Shown: positions 7,910-16,865, numbered from the stretch's first letter. The stretch: DNA of 50,826 nucleotides from Bradyrhizobium sp. AT1 (GCF_001590795.1 NZ_JXDL01000001.1:514069-564894), one strand, 5' to 3'. Notes: a model not told the origin generated them from the letters alone. Program-made: numbers and translations.

Positions 7910-8977
7910 TCACGCCACGCGGCTGTGAGTCTCGACCGCGTATTCCGGATCGGCCTCGCAGATCACGCGGTTGCGGCCGTTGCGCTTGGCGGCGTAGAGG
8001 CAGGCATCCGCGCGCTCGATCAGCGCGTCGGTGTCGTCGCCCTGCTTGAGCATGGAGACGCCGACGGAGATGGTGACACGGCCGAGGATCTCGCCGGTGG
8101 ACTTCTTCTTCAATTCCTTGGCCATCACCGCGCGGCGGATGTGGTCGGCCACCGTGAGGGCCTGGCGCAGCGCGGTGTTGGGCAGCACGACCGCGAACTC
8201 CTCGCCGCCATAGCGCGCGGTGATGTCCTGGCCCTTGATGGTCTGCTTCAGCGACAGGCCGACGAGCCGCAGCACCTGGTCGCCCGTCAGATGGCCGTAG
8301 GAATCGTTGAACGACTTGAAGTGATCGATGTCGAACAGCAGCAGCGAGAGCGGCTCACCCGAGGCGAGGGCGCTCTGCACGGCCATGCCGATCATGCGAT
8401 CGAAATATTTGCGATTGCCAAGGCCCGTGAGCGGGTCGGTCAGGCTCTCGGCCCGGATCGCCTCCAGGCTCTGCTGCAGATTGCTGATCTCGTTCTTCGA
8501 CAGCGTCAGCCGGTCTTCCAGCACCTTGTTGGTCTCACGCATCTCGCTGGTCGAATGCAGCAGCGTTTCGACGATCGACTTGATCTGCTCGCGGCTCTTG
8601 GCGGACGAGAGTTTTTCGGTGGCGCCTGACAGGCTGGCGTCGTAGGAGCCGGTCATGCCGAGCGCATCGCTCAGGACCTTCATCACGTCGTCGATCTCGC
8701 CGATGACGCGCGCGCCGACCTTGTCGATGCGGTCGGTGGTCTTGATGTGGGAGAGATAGGTCTCGTAGATCTGTTCGAGATCGGCTTCGGTCAGCTTACC
8801 GCTGCGCGCCAGCGTCTCGTTGACGATCTTGTTGAGCGGCGCGTTGTAGCCAGTGGCGTAGACGTACCAGATCTCGTAATTGCGGGGAATTGCCGTCTGT
8901 CGTAGCGATCGGATCTGACCGAGCGCTACCTCGGCGAACGCCATCGTGCGTTCGTGTTCGTCGAGAACCTTGACCAC
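7910..8977 (-). CDS. Diguanylate cyclase (GGDEF domain)
   Basis: Makes cyclic di-GMP from two GTP, a signal for the motile-to-sessile switch. 355 residues, cytosolic, with no membrane segment. The N-terminal half (to about residue 140) is an uncharacterised helical sensor region beginning with a RNYEIWYVYATGY-type stretch. A coiled coil follows (about 145-175), then a GGDEF domain (about 180-340) with active site GGEEF at 257-261 and the metal/GTP Asp in FDIDHFK. The inhibitory I-site position reads KGQD (248-251) instead of RxxD, exactly five residues before GGEEF, so product feedback may be weakened. GTG start at 8977. It is encoded alone. Confidence 0.92.
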   Translation of the reverse strand: MVKVLDEHERTMAFAEVALGQIRSLRQTAIPRNYEIWYVYATGYNAPLNKIVNETLARSGKLTEADLEQIYETYLSHIKTTDRIDKVGARVIGEIDDVMKVLSDALGMTGSYDASLSGATEKLSSAKSREQIKSIVETLLHSTSEMRETNKVLEDRLTLSKNEISNLQQSLEAIRAESLTDPLTGLGNRKYFDRMIGMAVQSALASGEPLSLLLFDIDHFKSFNDSYGHLTGDQVLRLVGLSLKQTIKGQDITARYGGEEFAVVLPNTALRQALTVADHIRRAVMAKELKKKSTGEILGRVTISVGVSMLKQGDDTDALIERADACLYAAKRNGRNRVICEADPEYAVETHSRVA

Positions 8978-9142
8978 GGAACATACCCCACAACGGTCGA
9001 TGCGCCGTCGACCGCAGCAATGCTTAAATTATGTTCGTAGGCTAACGGACGATCGTGAACGCCCCGTAAATATACGTCCCCGAATGCATCTAAAAAATTG
9101 TGGGGCGGGTTTGCTCAACCGAAACCTGGAGCGCGTCGCGCT

Positions 9143-10675
9143 TCAGGCCCCGGCGGGGGAGCGAACCGGCCGCAGCAGAAACGCCGGCAGATGCGAGTGA
9201 TCGCCCGGCTCGGTGTCGGCCTCGCGCTGGCGGCGGGGCTCGGGGCGGCCGATCGACGGCACATGCGACGGATTGGCCGGCTGGCGGGCGTCGTGACGCG
9301 GCTCCGCCCTGCGCTTGTCGTTCGAACGATGCCTGGCTTCAGCCGGCTGCCTTGCTTCCGAAGGCCTCTTGGCTTCGGACGCATGTCCCGCCTCGGACGC
9401 CTGTCTTGCTTCGACTCGCGCCTCGCGCGGCTCGTGGCTGCGCTCGCGGCGTTCGCCGCGCTGCGGCTTGCCGCGTCCGCCGCGTGAACGTTCGCGGCCA
9501 CGCGACTCGCGCGGGCGGTCGGTGGCATCGGAAGATTCGGAGTGGATTTCGAAATCGCCTTCGGCGCGCGGAATGCTTTGGCCGATCAGCTTCTCGATGG
9601 CCACCATCGACTTCTGGTCGAGCGGCGTGACGATCGAGATCGCAGTGCCGGTGCGCCCGGCGCGGCCGGTGCGGCCGATGCGGTGAACGTAATCGTCGGC
9701 GTGATGGGGGACGTCGAAATTGAAGACGTGGCTGACCTCGGGAATGTCGAGGCCGCGGGCGGCGACGTCGGAAGCGACCAGCAGCGGCAGCTCACCTTTG
9801 CGGAACTGTTCGAGTGCCGCCGTGCGGGCCGACTGGTCCATGTCGCCGTGCAGCGCGCCGACACTGAAGCCGTGCTTCTGGAGCGACTTGTGAACGATCG
9901 CAACCTCGCGCTTGCGATTGCAGAAGATGATCGCGTTCTTGAGATCCTTGGCCTCGCGCAGCAGGCGGCGGAGCAGCTCGCGCTTCTCGTGCGCCTCGCG
10001 CCCGGCAGGCACCTGGACTTGCGTCACGGTGACGGCGGTGGTGGCGGGTTTGGAGACCTCGACCTTCTGCGGATTGTGCAGGAAGGTCTCGGTGATGCGC
10101 CGGATTTCCGGCGGCATGGTCGCGGTGAAGAACAGGGTCTGCCGCGTGAACGGGACGAGCTTGCAGACGCGTTCGATGTCGGGGATGAAACCCATGTCGA
10201 GCATGCGATCGGCTTCGTCGATGACGAGCAGCTCGACCCCGGTGAGCAGCAGACCGCCGCGTTCGGTGTGGTCGAGCAGCCGGCCGGGGGTGGCGATCAG
10301 CACGTCGACACCGCGCGTCAGCTTGGCATCCTGGTCGCCGAAGGAAACGCCGCCGATCAGGAGGGCGACGTTGAGCTTCTGGCCGGCGCCGTAGCGGTCG
10401 AAGTTTTCCTTCACCTGCGCCGCGAGCTCGCGGGTCGGCTCGAGGATCAGGGTGCGCGGCATGCGGGCCCGGGCGCGCCCTTTTTCAAGGATGGTGAGCA
10501 TCGGCAGCACGAAGGCCGCGGTCTTGCCGGTGCCGGTCTGGGCGATGCCGAGCACATCCTTGCGTGCGAGGACGTGGGGGATCGCCTGTTCCTGAATGGG
10601 GGTGGGGGTGGTGTAACCGGTGGCCGCCACTGCGGCGAGGACTTTTTCGGAGAGTCCGAGATTTGAAAAGGACAT
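9143..10675 (-). CDS. DEAD-box ATP-dependent RNA helicase (RhlE-like)
   Basis: RNA-unwinding ATPase involved in RNA remodelling or decay. 510 residues. All core motifs appear in order: Q motif PTPIQEQAIP, motif I AQTGTGKT, PTRELA, TPGR, motif II DEAD (in VIDEADRML), motif III as TAT, then VASDVAARGLDIP and HRIGRTGRAGRTG. The core ends near residue 370. The rest is a basic, low-complexity tail rich in Arg and Glu, with five tandem hexapeptides of the form E-A-x-x-x-S/A, likely disordered and RNA-binding. A long upstream region (10676-10973) could carry cold-responsive control, but no cold-box was recognised. Confidence 0.94.
   Translation of the reverse strand: MSFSNLGLSEKVLAAVAATGYTTPTPIQEQAIPHVLARKDVLGIAQTGTGKTAAFVLPMLTILEKGRARARMPRTLILEPTRELAAQVKENFDRYGAGQKLNVALLIGGVSFGDQDAKLTRGVDVLIATPGRLLDHTERGGLLLTGVELLVIDEADRMLDMGFIPDIERVCKLVPFTRQTLFFTATMPPEIRRITETFLHNPQKVEVSKPATTAVTVTQVQVPAGREAHEKRELLRRLLREAKDLKNAIIFCNRKREVAIVHKSLQKHGFSVGALHGDMDQSARTAALEQFRKGELPLLVASDVAARGLDIPEVSHVFNFDVPHHADDYVHRIGRTGRAGRTGTAISIVTPLDQKSMVAIEKLIGQSIPRAEGDFEIHSESSDATDRPRESRGRERSRGGRGKPQRGERRERSHEPREARVEARQASEAGHASEAKRPSEARQPAEARHRSNDKRRAEPRHDARQPANPSHVPSIGRPEPRRQREADTEPGDHSHLPAFLLRPVRSPAGA
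9323..9412 (-). repeat. Five tandem 18-bp units in the helicase tail
   Basis: Ninety bases made of five 18-bp units that encode the hexapeptides EARQAS, EAGHAS, EAKRPS, EARQPA and EARHRS. The third bases differ between units, so the array is not a very recent duplication. Confidence 0.85.
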
Positions 10676-10973
10676 TGAGCCTCTGGTCGAAACCGCCGTT
10701 CGGAATCGAGGGTAATAAGGCTGTCGCGTTCCACCCCGAAACGGCGCGCTCTCTAGGAAGCTGGGGGTGCTGACTCACGCGGACAAAGCGCAAGGCTCAG
10801 GAATCGCTCTTCGATCTGAGCCGCGTCGCCACGGAACATAGGCGGGAATCGGCCAAAGTCAATGGAGCGGGCGCGGGAAGACCCTAAAAAACCTGAGGTT
10901 TTCGCCAAATAGCGGGCGCGACTGAGGTTTTCCGCCCAGCCCCGCGCTCTGGCCGGAGCCGTCAAAACGGCAG
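10676..10973. promoter_or_regulatory. 298-bp intergenic region with an AT-rich palindrome and direct repeat
   Basis: No gene seen. AAAACCT-G-AGGTTTT (10888-10902) is a perfect 15-nt palindrome. On the minus strand it reads as a short stem followed by T residues and could weakly terminate the AraC-type gene. CTGAGGTTTTC occurs twice (10893-10903 and 10922-10932), 29 bp apart, close to three helical turns. The helicase promoter must lie in the lower half. Confidence 0.4.
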
Positions 10974-12020
10974 CTAACGGCTATCCGGGCCCTGGGCCCG
11001 GAAGTCAGACCGGAAGTCACCTGGGGCCATGCCGTAGGCGGCGTTGAAAACCCGGTAGTAGGTGGCCAGGCTTTCGAAGCCGCAGGCGGCCGCGATATCG
11101 GCGATCAGCCGCTCGGGCGCCTCACGCATCAGGCGGCGGCTCTGTTTCAGGCGTTCGTCCGTCACGGTCTGGGAGAAGCTCTTCGCCGCGCTCTCGAACA
11201 GCATGTGCAGGTGGCGCACGGACACGCCGAGCTCGTCGGCCACCATGCTCGGCGCGAGATCAGGGTTTTGCAGGTGGCGGGCGATCAGGCGCCGGGCCTG
11301 TGAGAGGCGGGCGGTCCGCAGCGCAGCCTGTCCGCGCCGGCTGCCCGGCCGCACGATGCCGCGCTCGATCAGCGCCAGATGGGCCAAAGCCTGGACGAGG
11401 GAGGTCGCATCGGCGCCGCTATCCGTGGAGGCTTCGCCGAGCTCGGCAAAGCAGGCCCCGAGCAGCGGCGCCAGGGTGGGATCGCCGAACGTACGGGGCG
11501 CCAGCTCGCGCATGCGCTTGTCCTGCGCCGGGATCGTGCCGAGCGGGATCTTCAGGATGCGAAGGTGGAAGCCGCCGGCGCCCAGCGGCGCGGTGCGGTA
11601 GGGCAGGTCGGTATGGCTGGTGGCGAAGCTGCCATTGGCGATCGCAAAGTCGCTGCTGCGCAGACCGCCGAACCAGCCGCCGCTGCCGAGCTGCTGGTAG
11701 ACGCAGATGGCGTCGCCCGGCGCGTAGGCGATGTCGGAGATGCTGCGCTCGACCGTGTAGGGTGAGGCCTTCAGCTCAACGAGGCCGGCGCCGCCGCCCA
11801 GCTGGCGCAGCGAGAATTCGCCGAAGAAATTCGCGCGCTGTTCGCGCTCGAGCTCGGCGGTGACGCCGAACAAACCCTTGGAACGCACCTCGCGCCAATA
11901 GTCGAAGCGATCATGCGGCTCGACCTCGTCGGTACACCAGCGATACACGGCAGCCCCCGCTTGCAGCGCAATTGCCCTCAAAAGAGCAGATTCCACGGGA
12001 ATCTGCCATAGCCAGATCAT
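10974..12020 (-). CDS. AraC-family transcriptional regulator
   Basis: 348 residues. The N-terminal domain (about 20-190) resembles the AraC-binding-like domain, with a HDRFDYWREV motif near the start, and probably senses a small molecule. The C-terminal 100 residues hold the two helix-turn-helix units: SMVADELGVSVRHLHMLF, then the more conserved ADIAAACGFESLATYYRVFNAAYGMAP. The start is uncertain: ATG 12020 or an upstream TTG at 12092, neither with a clear ribosome-binding site. It diverges from the caspase-like gene, about 130 bp apart, so that gene is a possible target, as is its own promoter. The inducer is unknown. Confidence 0.88.
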   Translation of the reverse strand: MIWLWQIPVESALLRAIALQAGAAVYRWCTDEVEPHDRFDYWREVRSKGLFGVTAELEREQRANFFGEFSLRQLGGGAGLVELKASPYTVERSISDIAYAPGDAICVYQQLGSGGWFGGLRSSDFAIANGSFATSHTDLPYRTAPLGAGGFHLRILKIPLGTIPAQDKRMRELAPRTFGDPTLAPLLGACFAELGEASTDSGADATSLVQALAHLALIERGIVRPGSRRGQAALRTARLSQARRLIARHLQNPDLAPSMVADELGVSVRHLHMLFESAAKSFSQTVTDERLKQSRRLMREAPERLIADIAAACGFESLATYYRVFNAAYGMAPGDFRSDFRAQGPDSR

Positions 12021-12148
12021 GGAACCGGAGCCCGGGGTCCTTGAACCGTCGTTACGTCTGGGCCGACTATCACACAGCGGCAGGGGGTCCAATGAACTGC
12101 CGTTCGAAGGAAGCGGCCTCTGTGCCGTTCTGCAACGGGAATTTTGCG

Positions 12149-13663
12149 ATGACGCGTCGGCTTTTCAGAATTCTGGCGGCCCTTGGCCTGGCAGCGGGGC
12201 TGAGCGGCTTTGCGCTTCCCGCTCATGCCGAGAAGCGCGTGGCGCTGGTCATTGGCAACAACGACTACAGGAACGTGCCGAAGCTCCTCAAGGCCGTCAA
12301 CGACGCGCGCACCATGGGCGACACGCTGAAGCAGCTCGGCTTCTCGGTGATGGTCGCAGAGAACCAGAACCGGCAGCAATTCTCCGAGACCTTGCTCGCC
12401 TTCGACAAGGCGATCGAGCCGGGCGATACCGCCTTCTTCTTCTATGCCGGCCACGGCTTCGAGATCGCGGGCCAGAACTATCTGCTGCCGACCGACGTGC
12501 CTGCGGCGACGGAAGGGCAGGAAGAGCTGGTGCGCGACGCATCGATCCTGGCCGACCGCATCGTCGAGCGCCTCCAGAACAAGAAGGCGCGCACGTCGAT
12601 CCTGGTGTTCGACGCCTGCCGCAACAACCCGTTCGAGCGCAAGGGCACCCGCGCGGTCGCGGGTGGCGGCGGCCTTGCGCCGATGGTGCAACTGCCCGAA
12701 GGCGTATTCTCGGTGTTCTCGGCCGGTCCCCGCCAGACCGCGCTGGATCGCCTGTCGAACGACGATACCAATCCCAATTCGGTGTTCACGCGCACCTTCG
12801 CCAAGGAGCTGCTGCAGCCCGGCGAGAACCTCGTGCAGGTGGCGCAGCGCACCCGCCGCGCCGTCAGCGAGATGGCCGACACCGTCAAGCACAGGCAGGT
12901 GCCGGTGTATTTCGACCAGATGGTCGACGACGTCTTCCTCAGCGGCATGGCGAAGGATGCCGCCGCGCGGCCGGCCGATCCGCCGCCGCAGAAGCTCGCG
13001 GCGCTGCCGCCGGTGTCGGTGCCGCAGCTGCCGAAGGAGGAGAGCCTCAATGCGCCGATCGCGAGCTTCTCGCGGCACAATGGCGGCTGGAGCGTGGTGT
13101 TCTCCTTCGCCGATCCGACGCTCGGCATTTCCTGGCGTATGGCCGGCAAAGGCGATTTCCGCGAGACCGGATTCATCGACACGCTCGATCCGCGCACGCG
13201 CAAGCGGATGCCGAACCCGTCGATCGAATTGCCTGCGGATGCGCAGGCCGGCACCATCGAGGTCCGCTACGTCGACCAGTCCGGCGACATGCAGGGGCCG
13301 TTCCCGATCCGCTTCGATCCCGAGGCCGCGCTGATCCGCGACCAGCGCAAGATCCTCGACATGACCGCGACGAGCTGGCTGTCGTTCCGCGAGTTCAACG
13401 GACTGCTCGTCTACTACACCCACCTCGTGTCCTACCGCTGCGCCATTCGCGAAGTGCGCATTGGCATCGACACCGCGGTGCCCAACCAGGTGCTGAAGAT
13501 GCCGCCTTGCGACATGCGCGACCCCAGCGCGATCACCGCCGGCATGCCGCTCTACATGAAGCTCGCACCGAGCACGCAGTCCGTCTCGGTGGAGCTGACC
13601 TATCGCGACGGCAGCGTGTCTGAGATCAAGAGTTTCAGGAGCGCCAACCGCAGCAACAATTGA
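12149..13663 (+). CDS. Exported caspase-family (peptidase C14) protein
   Basis: 504 residues. A signal peptide (about residues 1-28: basic start, Leu/Ala core, ending PAHA) is followed at once by the caspase fold, starting KRVALVIGNNDY. The catalytic dyad is intact: His102 in YAGHGFEI and Cys157 in FDACRNNPF. A linker rich in proline follows, then a C-terminal domain of about 180 residues with beta-rich character that I do not recognise. Related alphaproteobacterial proteins are called caspase or metacaspase-like; cleavage after basic residues is usual for metacaspases but is not demonstrated here. The start at ATG 12149 is set by the signal peptide. The next gene also encodes an exported protein. 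Confidence 0.87.
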   Translation: MTRRLFRILAALGLAAGLSGFALPAHAEKRVALVIGNNDYRNVPKLLKAVNDARTMGDTLKQLGFSVMVAENQNRQQFSETLLAFDKAIEPGDTAFFFYAGHGFEIAGQNYLLPTDVPAATEGQEELVRDASILADRIVERLQNKKARTSILVFDACRNNPFERKGTRAVAGGGGLAPMVQLPEGVFSVFSAGPRQTALDRLSNDDTNPNSVFTRTFAKELLQPGENLVQVAQRTRRAVSEMADTVKHRQVPVYFDQMVDDVFLSGMAKDAAARPADPPPQKLAALPPVSVPQLPKEESLNAPIASFSRHNGGWSVVFSFADPTLGISWRMAGKGDFRETGFIDTLDPRTRKRMPNPSIELPADAQAGTIEVRYVDQSGDMQGPFPIRFDPEAALIRDQRKILDMTATSWLSFREFNGLLVYYTHLVSYRCAIREVRIGIDTAVPNQVLKMPPCDMRDPSAITAGMPLYMKLAPSTQSVSVELTYRDGSVSEIKSFRSANRSNN

Positions 13664-13751
13664 GGGTTCGTTGCTGCCTGTGTTGGGATCTTCGAAAAAA
13701 GGAACAACTTCCGCGCGATCAGGATTGTCCCGCGAACCAGGGAGACGATCC

Positions 13752-14192
13752 ATGATCCGCAAATCCATCCTCGTGACGATCGCTTGTGCTGCACTGTCGA
13801 CGGCGGCCTTTGCTCAAGGCGGCGGTGGCGGAGGAGGAGGAGGGGCAGGCGGCGGCGGCGCGGGTGGCGGAGCCAGTGCCGGCGCTGCGGCAGGAACTGG
13901 GACCGGCGGCGCGGGATCCGCGGCCAGCTCGGGCGCTGGAATGGGCACCTCCTCCAGCAGCGCCAATTCGGGGCCGTCGGCTCCGTCGGGCATGGGGACG
14001 CAGGGCACCACCACCGGAGCGAACGTCAACACCAATAACAGCCTGAACAATCCGAACGTCCAGGCGCCGACTGCGAACGGCAAGACGCCTGCGGCGGCGC
14101 AAGCGGAACGGAACTCGGGCGTCGGTCATGCGCCGAACGGGTTGCCGATCGGAAGTCCGGGCACGGGGACCAGCAACGAGGATCAGAAGTAG
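13752..14192 (+). CDS. Glycine-rich exported protein of unknown function
   Basis: 146 residues. A clear signal peptide (MIRKSILVTIACAALSTAAFAQ) is followed by a run of glycines, then Gly/Ala/Ser/Thr-rich low-complexity sequence and an Asn-rich stretch before a short conserved-looking end (ERNSGVGHAPNGLPIGSPGTG). AGGGAG lies 7-8 nt before the ATG. It is 88 bp downstream of the caspase-like gene and could be co-transcribed. Probably disordered, periplasmic or surface-exposed. No function assigned. Confidence 0.75.
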   Translation: MIRKSILVTIACAALSTAAFAQGGGGGGGGGAGGGGAGGGASAGAAAGTGTGGAGSAASSGAGMGTSSSSANSGPSAPSGMGTQGTTTGANVNTNNSLNNPNVQAPTANGKTPAAAQAERNSGVGHAPNGLPIGSPGTGTSNEDQK

Positions 14193-14622
14193 TCTGGCTT
14201 CGTCCATGAAGCCCGCGCAGCGGGGGACTTTCGCGTGGTCCGTAAAGGGCAGCCGCTGTTCTGACGCCAACGGCCGAGCAGGTGCAGCACGCAAGAGCTA
14301 CACCCGCGGCTCGCTCTCTTCCGCATCGCGGCTTCGGCGCGTGCGCAGATAGACGAGCGCGATGTTGACGGCCAGCCAGGCTGCCACGCCTGCAAGCAAC
14401 CATGCCACGTTGAACGTTTCCTCTGATGCCCTTTTGGGTCGTGTTCCCTTGTAACAACAACCGGCAGGTCGGTCTATTCCCGGGGGGCAGACGCGCGCCT
14501 GATCCAAGCTGCCAGCCGGCATTGGAGGTCGCGTCCCGCATACAGATTCAGACGCCAAACGCCCGGAATCGGCGTTACATTGCCTGCGACATCTCGAGTG
14601 TTACGCGCGGATCCCGGCCGCA
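14193..14622. other. 430-bp region between the glycine-rich protein and the monooxygenase
   Basis: Apart from the possible microprotein at 14298-14408 no gene is supported. The remainder is lower in GC than its flanks around 14420-14470 (for example TTGTAACAACAACC) and should hold the promoter of the monooxygenase gene. No repeat or RNA gene recognised. Confidence 0.5.
14298..14408 (-). CDS. Possible 36-residue single-span membrane protein
   Basis: A short reading frame with a GTG start. It encodes one hydrophobic helix (AWLLAGVAAWLAVNIALVYL) followed by an Arg-rich stretch and an acidic end, the pattern of an inner-membrane microprotein with a positive-inside tail. AGAGGAA lies about 10 nt upstream of the GTG. 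Evidence rests on composition and the ribosome-binding site only. No homolog recognised. Confidence 0.4.
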   Translation of the reverse strand: MAWLLAGVAAWLAVNIALVYLRTRRSRDAEESEPRV

Positions 14623-15870
14623 ATGACATCCGACCAGCCATCGAACCGGACGAAAAAAGTCCGCTGCTGCATCGTCGGCGGGGGACCTGCCGGCATGATG
14701 CTCGGCTATCTCCTGGGGCGTGCCGGCATCGCGGTCGTCGTGCTGGAGAAGCACGCGGATTTCTTCCGCGATTTCCGCGGCGACACCGTGCATCCCTCGA
14801 CGCTCGAGGTGATGGACGAGCTCGGCCTGATCGACGGCTTCCTGAAGCTGCCGCATCAGCGGCTGCAGAAGATGGACGGCCTGTTCGGCGGCACGCCGGT
14901 GCGCATTGCCGATCTCAGCCGGCTCCACACCAAATACCCCTTCATCGCTTTCATGCCGCAATGGGACTTTCTGAATTTCCTGCGCGAGGCCGGCCGGCGC
15001 TTTGCCTCGCTCGAGGTGATGATGAGCACGGAGGCGGTCGACCTGATCCGCCGCGGCGAGACCGTCGCCGGCGTGCGCGCGAAGACTCCCGATGGCCTCA
15101 TCGAGATCGAAGCCGATCTCACCATCGCTTGCGACGGCCGGCATTCGACGGTGCGCGAGCGCGCGGGCCTTGCCGTCGAGGAGATCGGCGCGCCGATGGA
15201 CGTGTTGTGGTTCCGTGCCGGCCGCAAACCCGGCGAGACCGAGAACGTGTTCGCGCGCGTCGAGCCCGGCAAGATGATGATCACCTTCGATCGCGGCGAC
15301 TATTGGCAATGCGCCTATGTCATCGCCAAGGGACAGCACGAGACGGTGAAGGCGAGGGGACTGCAGGCACTGCTCGACGACGTCGTGCGCATGGCGCCGG
15401 TCCTGAAGGCAGGCATCGCCGACGTCAAGAGCTTCGACGACGTCAAGCTGCTCACCGTTGCGATCAACCGACTGACGCGCTGGACGCGGCCGGGCCTGCT
15501 TTGCATCGGCGATGCCGCGCATGCGATGTCGCCGGTTGGCGGCGTCGGCGTCAATCTGGCCGTGCAGGATGCGGTCGCGACGGCCAATCTGCTGGCGGAG
15601 AAGCTGGGGCAGGGCTGCCCCTCCGAGGACGAGCTCGATGCCGTGCGCCGTCGCCGTGAATTCCCGGTGAAGATGACGCAGCGGATGCAGGAGATCGTGC
15701 AGAACAAGATCATCAGCGGCGCGTTGCAGTCGAGCGACCGGCCGCTCAAAGTGCCGCTGATCGTGCGCCTCATCACCGCGCTGCCATGGCTCCAGGGCAT
15801 TCCGGCGCGCCTGATTGCGCTCGGCGTGCGGCCCGAGCACGTGCAGTCGAAGGCGACCGCAGGATTGTAG
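14623..15870 (+). CDS. FAD-dependent monooxygenase (PHBH/UbiH superfamily)
   Basis: Flavoprotein hydroxylase that would use NAD(P)H and oxygen to hydroxylate an aromatic or quinone-like substrate. 415 residues. The dinucleotide-binding motif IVGGGPAGMMLGYLLGRAG is at about 18-36. A central DG-type motif is present (ACDGRHSTVRERAG), and the FAD-ribityl motif GDAAHAMSPVGGVGVNLAVQDA lies near residue 300, a complete class A arrangement. It is not next to other ubiquinone or aromatic catabolic genes, so the substrate is unknown. The last 60 residues (VPLIVRLITALPWLQGIPARLIALGVRPEH) are hydrophobic and may touch the membrane. Confidence 0.9.
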   Translation: MTSDQPSNRTKKVRCCIVGGGPAGMMLGYLLGRAGIAVVVLEKHADFFRDFRGDTVHPSTLEVMDELGLIDGFLKLPHQRLQKMDGLFGGTPVRIADLSRLHTKYPFIAFMPQWDFLNFLREAGRRFASLEVMMSTEAVDLIRRGETVAGVRAKTPDGLIEIEADLTIACDGRHSTVRERAGLAVEEIGAPMDVLWFRAGRKPGETENVFARVEPGKMMITFDRGDYWQCAYVIAKGQHETVKARGLQALLDDVVRMAPVLKAGIADVKSFDDVKLLTVAINRLTRWTRPGLLCIGDAAHAMSPVGGVGVNLAVQDAVATANLLAEKLGQGCPSEDELDAVRRRREFPVKMTQRMQEIVQNKIISGALQSSDRPLKVPLIVRLITALPWLQGIPARLIALGVRPEHVQSKATAGL

Positions 15871-16049
15871 CGTCGCAATTCGGTAGGGATAATGCCGCGT
15901 TAAATCGCGCATCCGGCGTTGCGAGTCGGCAACAGCGCCGACGCATTTGCATGTCGGCAAAGGCCGACGCGCCTCGTTAACTCTGTTGATTCCAATTTTA
16001 GTAACACCCGTCTGTGACCGTACGTCCATCAAAGGACACGGGGTGTACC

Positions 16050-16814
16050 ATGCGTAACAAATTGATTGCTGCCTTCGCCTGCACGACCGCTCTGGTTTCG
16101 ACGGGTGCGGCGTCCGCTGCCGATCTCGGCGCGCGTTACACCAAGGCGCCCGCCTATGTGGAGCCGCTGTTCAACTGGACCGGCTTCTATGTCGGCGGCC
16201 ATATCGGCGGCGCATGGACCAACGAGCAGTTCATCAACAACGGGATCGGCGCGCCGTTCGGCGACCTCGTCCCGGGCCAGGGCTATCGTCAGCGTGGATC
16301 CGGCATCATGGGCGGCGCCCAGATCGGCTACAACTGGCAGGCCAACAACTACGTGTTCGGCATGGAAGGCACGATCTCCGGCCTCGACAACAAGGGCTCG
16401 TTCACGAACACCGCGTTCGGCGCCGGCGACGACGTGTTCTCCTGGCGCGCCAACGTGCTCGCAACCGTCGTCGGCCGCGCCGGCTTCGCCGTGCAGAACA
16501 ACCTCTTCTACATCAAGGGCGGCTATGCCGGCGTGAACAACCGTCTCTCGGTCAACGACACCGTCGGCGTGACGGGCTCGGGCGGACAGACCCACTGGGC
16601 CAACGGCTGGACCGTCGGCGCCGGCTGGGAATACGGCGTCACCCGCAACTGGATCGTGGGACTCGAATACAATTACGCTGCCTTCGGCAGCCAGACCTAT
16701 CAGCTCGGCGGCACCTCGGGTAACTACACCTTCGATGCCAAGCCGCGCGATATCCAATGGGCCGTGGTGCGCGCGAGCTACAAGTTCGATGCGCCCACCA
16801 TTGCCCGCTACTGA
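16050..16814 (+). CDS. Omp31/Omp25-like outer-membrane beta-barrel protein
   Basis: 254 residues with a cleavable signal peptide (MRNKLIAAFACTTALVSTGAASA). The mature part starts ADLGARYTKAPAYVEPLFNWTGFYVGGHIGGAW, the usual opening of the 8-stranded Rhizobiales surface barrels, and contains alternating aromatic strands. It ends in Tyr, as outer-membrane proteins often do. It likely stabilises the envelope or forms a small pore. ATG 16050 is chosen because the signal peptide begins there; an in-frame upstream start would add 12 unrelated residues. A strong terminator follows at 16866. A paralog lies at 18207-18989 on the other strand. Confidence 0.9.
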   Translation: MRNKLIAAFACTTALVSTGAASAADLGARYTKAPAYVEPLFNWTGFYVGGHIGGAWTNEQFINNGIGAPFGDLVPGQGYRQRGSGIMGGAQIGYNWQANNYVFGMEGTISGLDNKGSFTNTAFGAGDDVFSWRANVLATVVGRAGFAVQNNLFYIKGGYAGVNNRLSVNDTVGVTGSGGQTHWANGWTVGAGWEYGVTRNWIVGLEYNYAAFGSQTYQLGGTSGNYTFDAKPRDIQWAVVRASYKFDAPTIARY

Positions 16815-16865
16815 GCACGTCGACCGCAACGCGACCAACGATCAAAAAAGTACTGCCAAATTCAA

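Noticed and set aside
12017..13768. 583-codon minus-strand frame opposite the caspase-like gene
   Set aside because: Antisense shadow; the plus strand has a signal peptide and an intact catalytic dyad, while the minus frame has no recognisable motif.
14575..16032. 485-codon minus-strand frame opposite the FAD monooxygenase
   Set aside because: The plus-strand gene has complete FAD motifs; the antisense frame is low-complexity.
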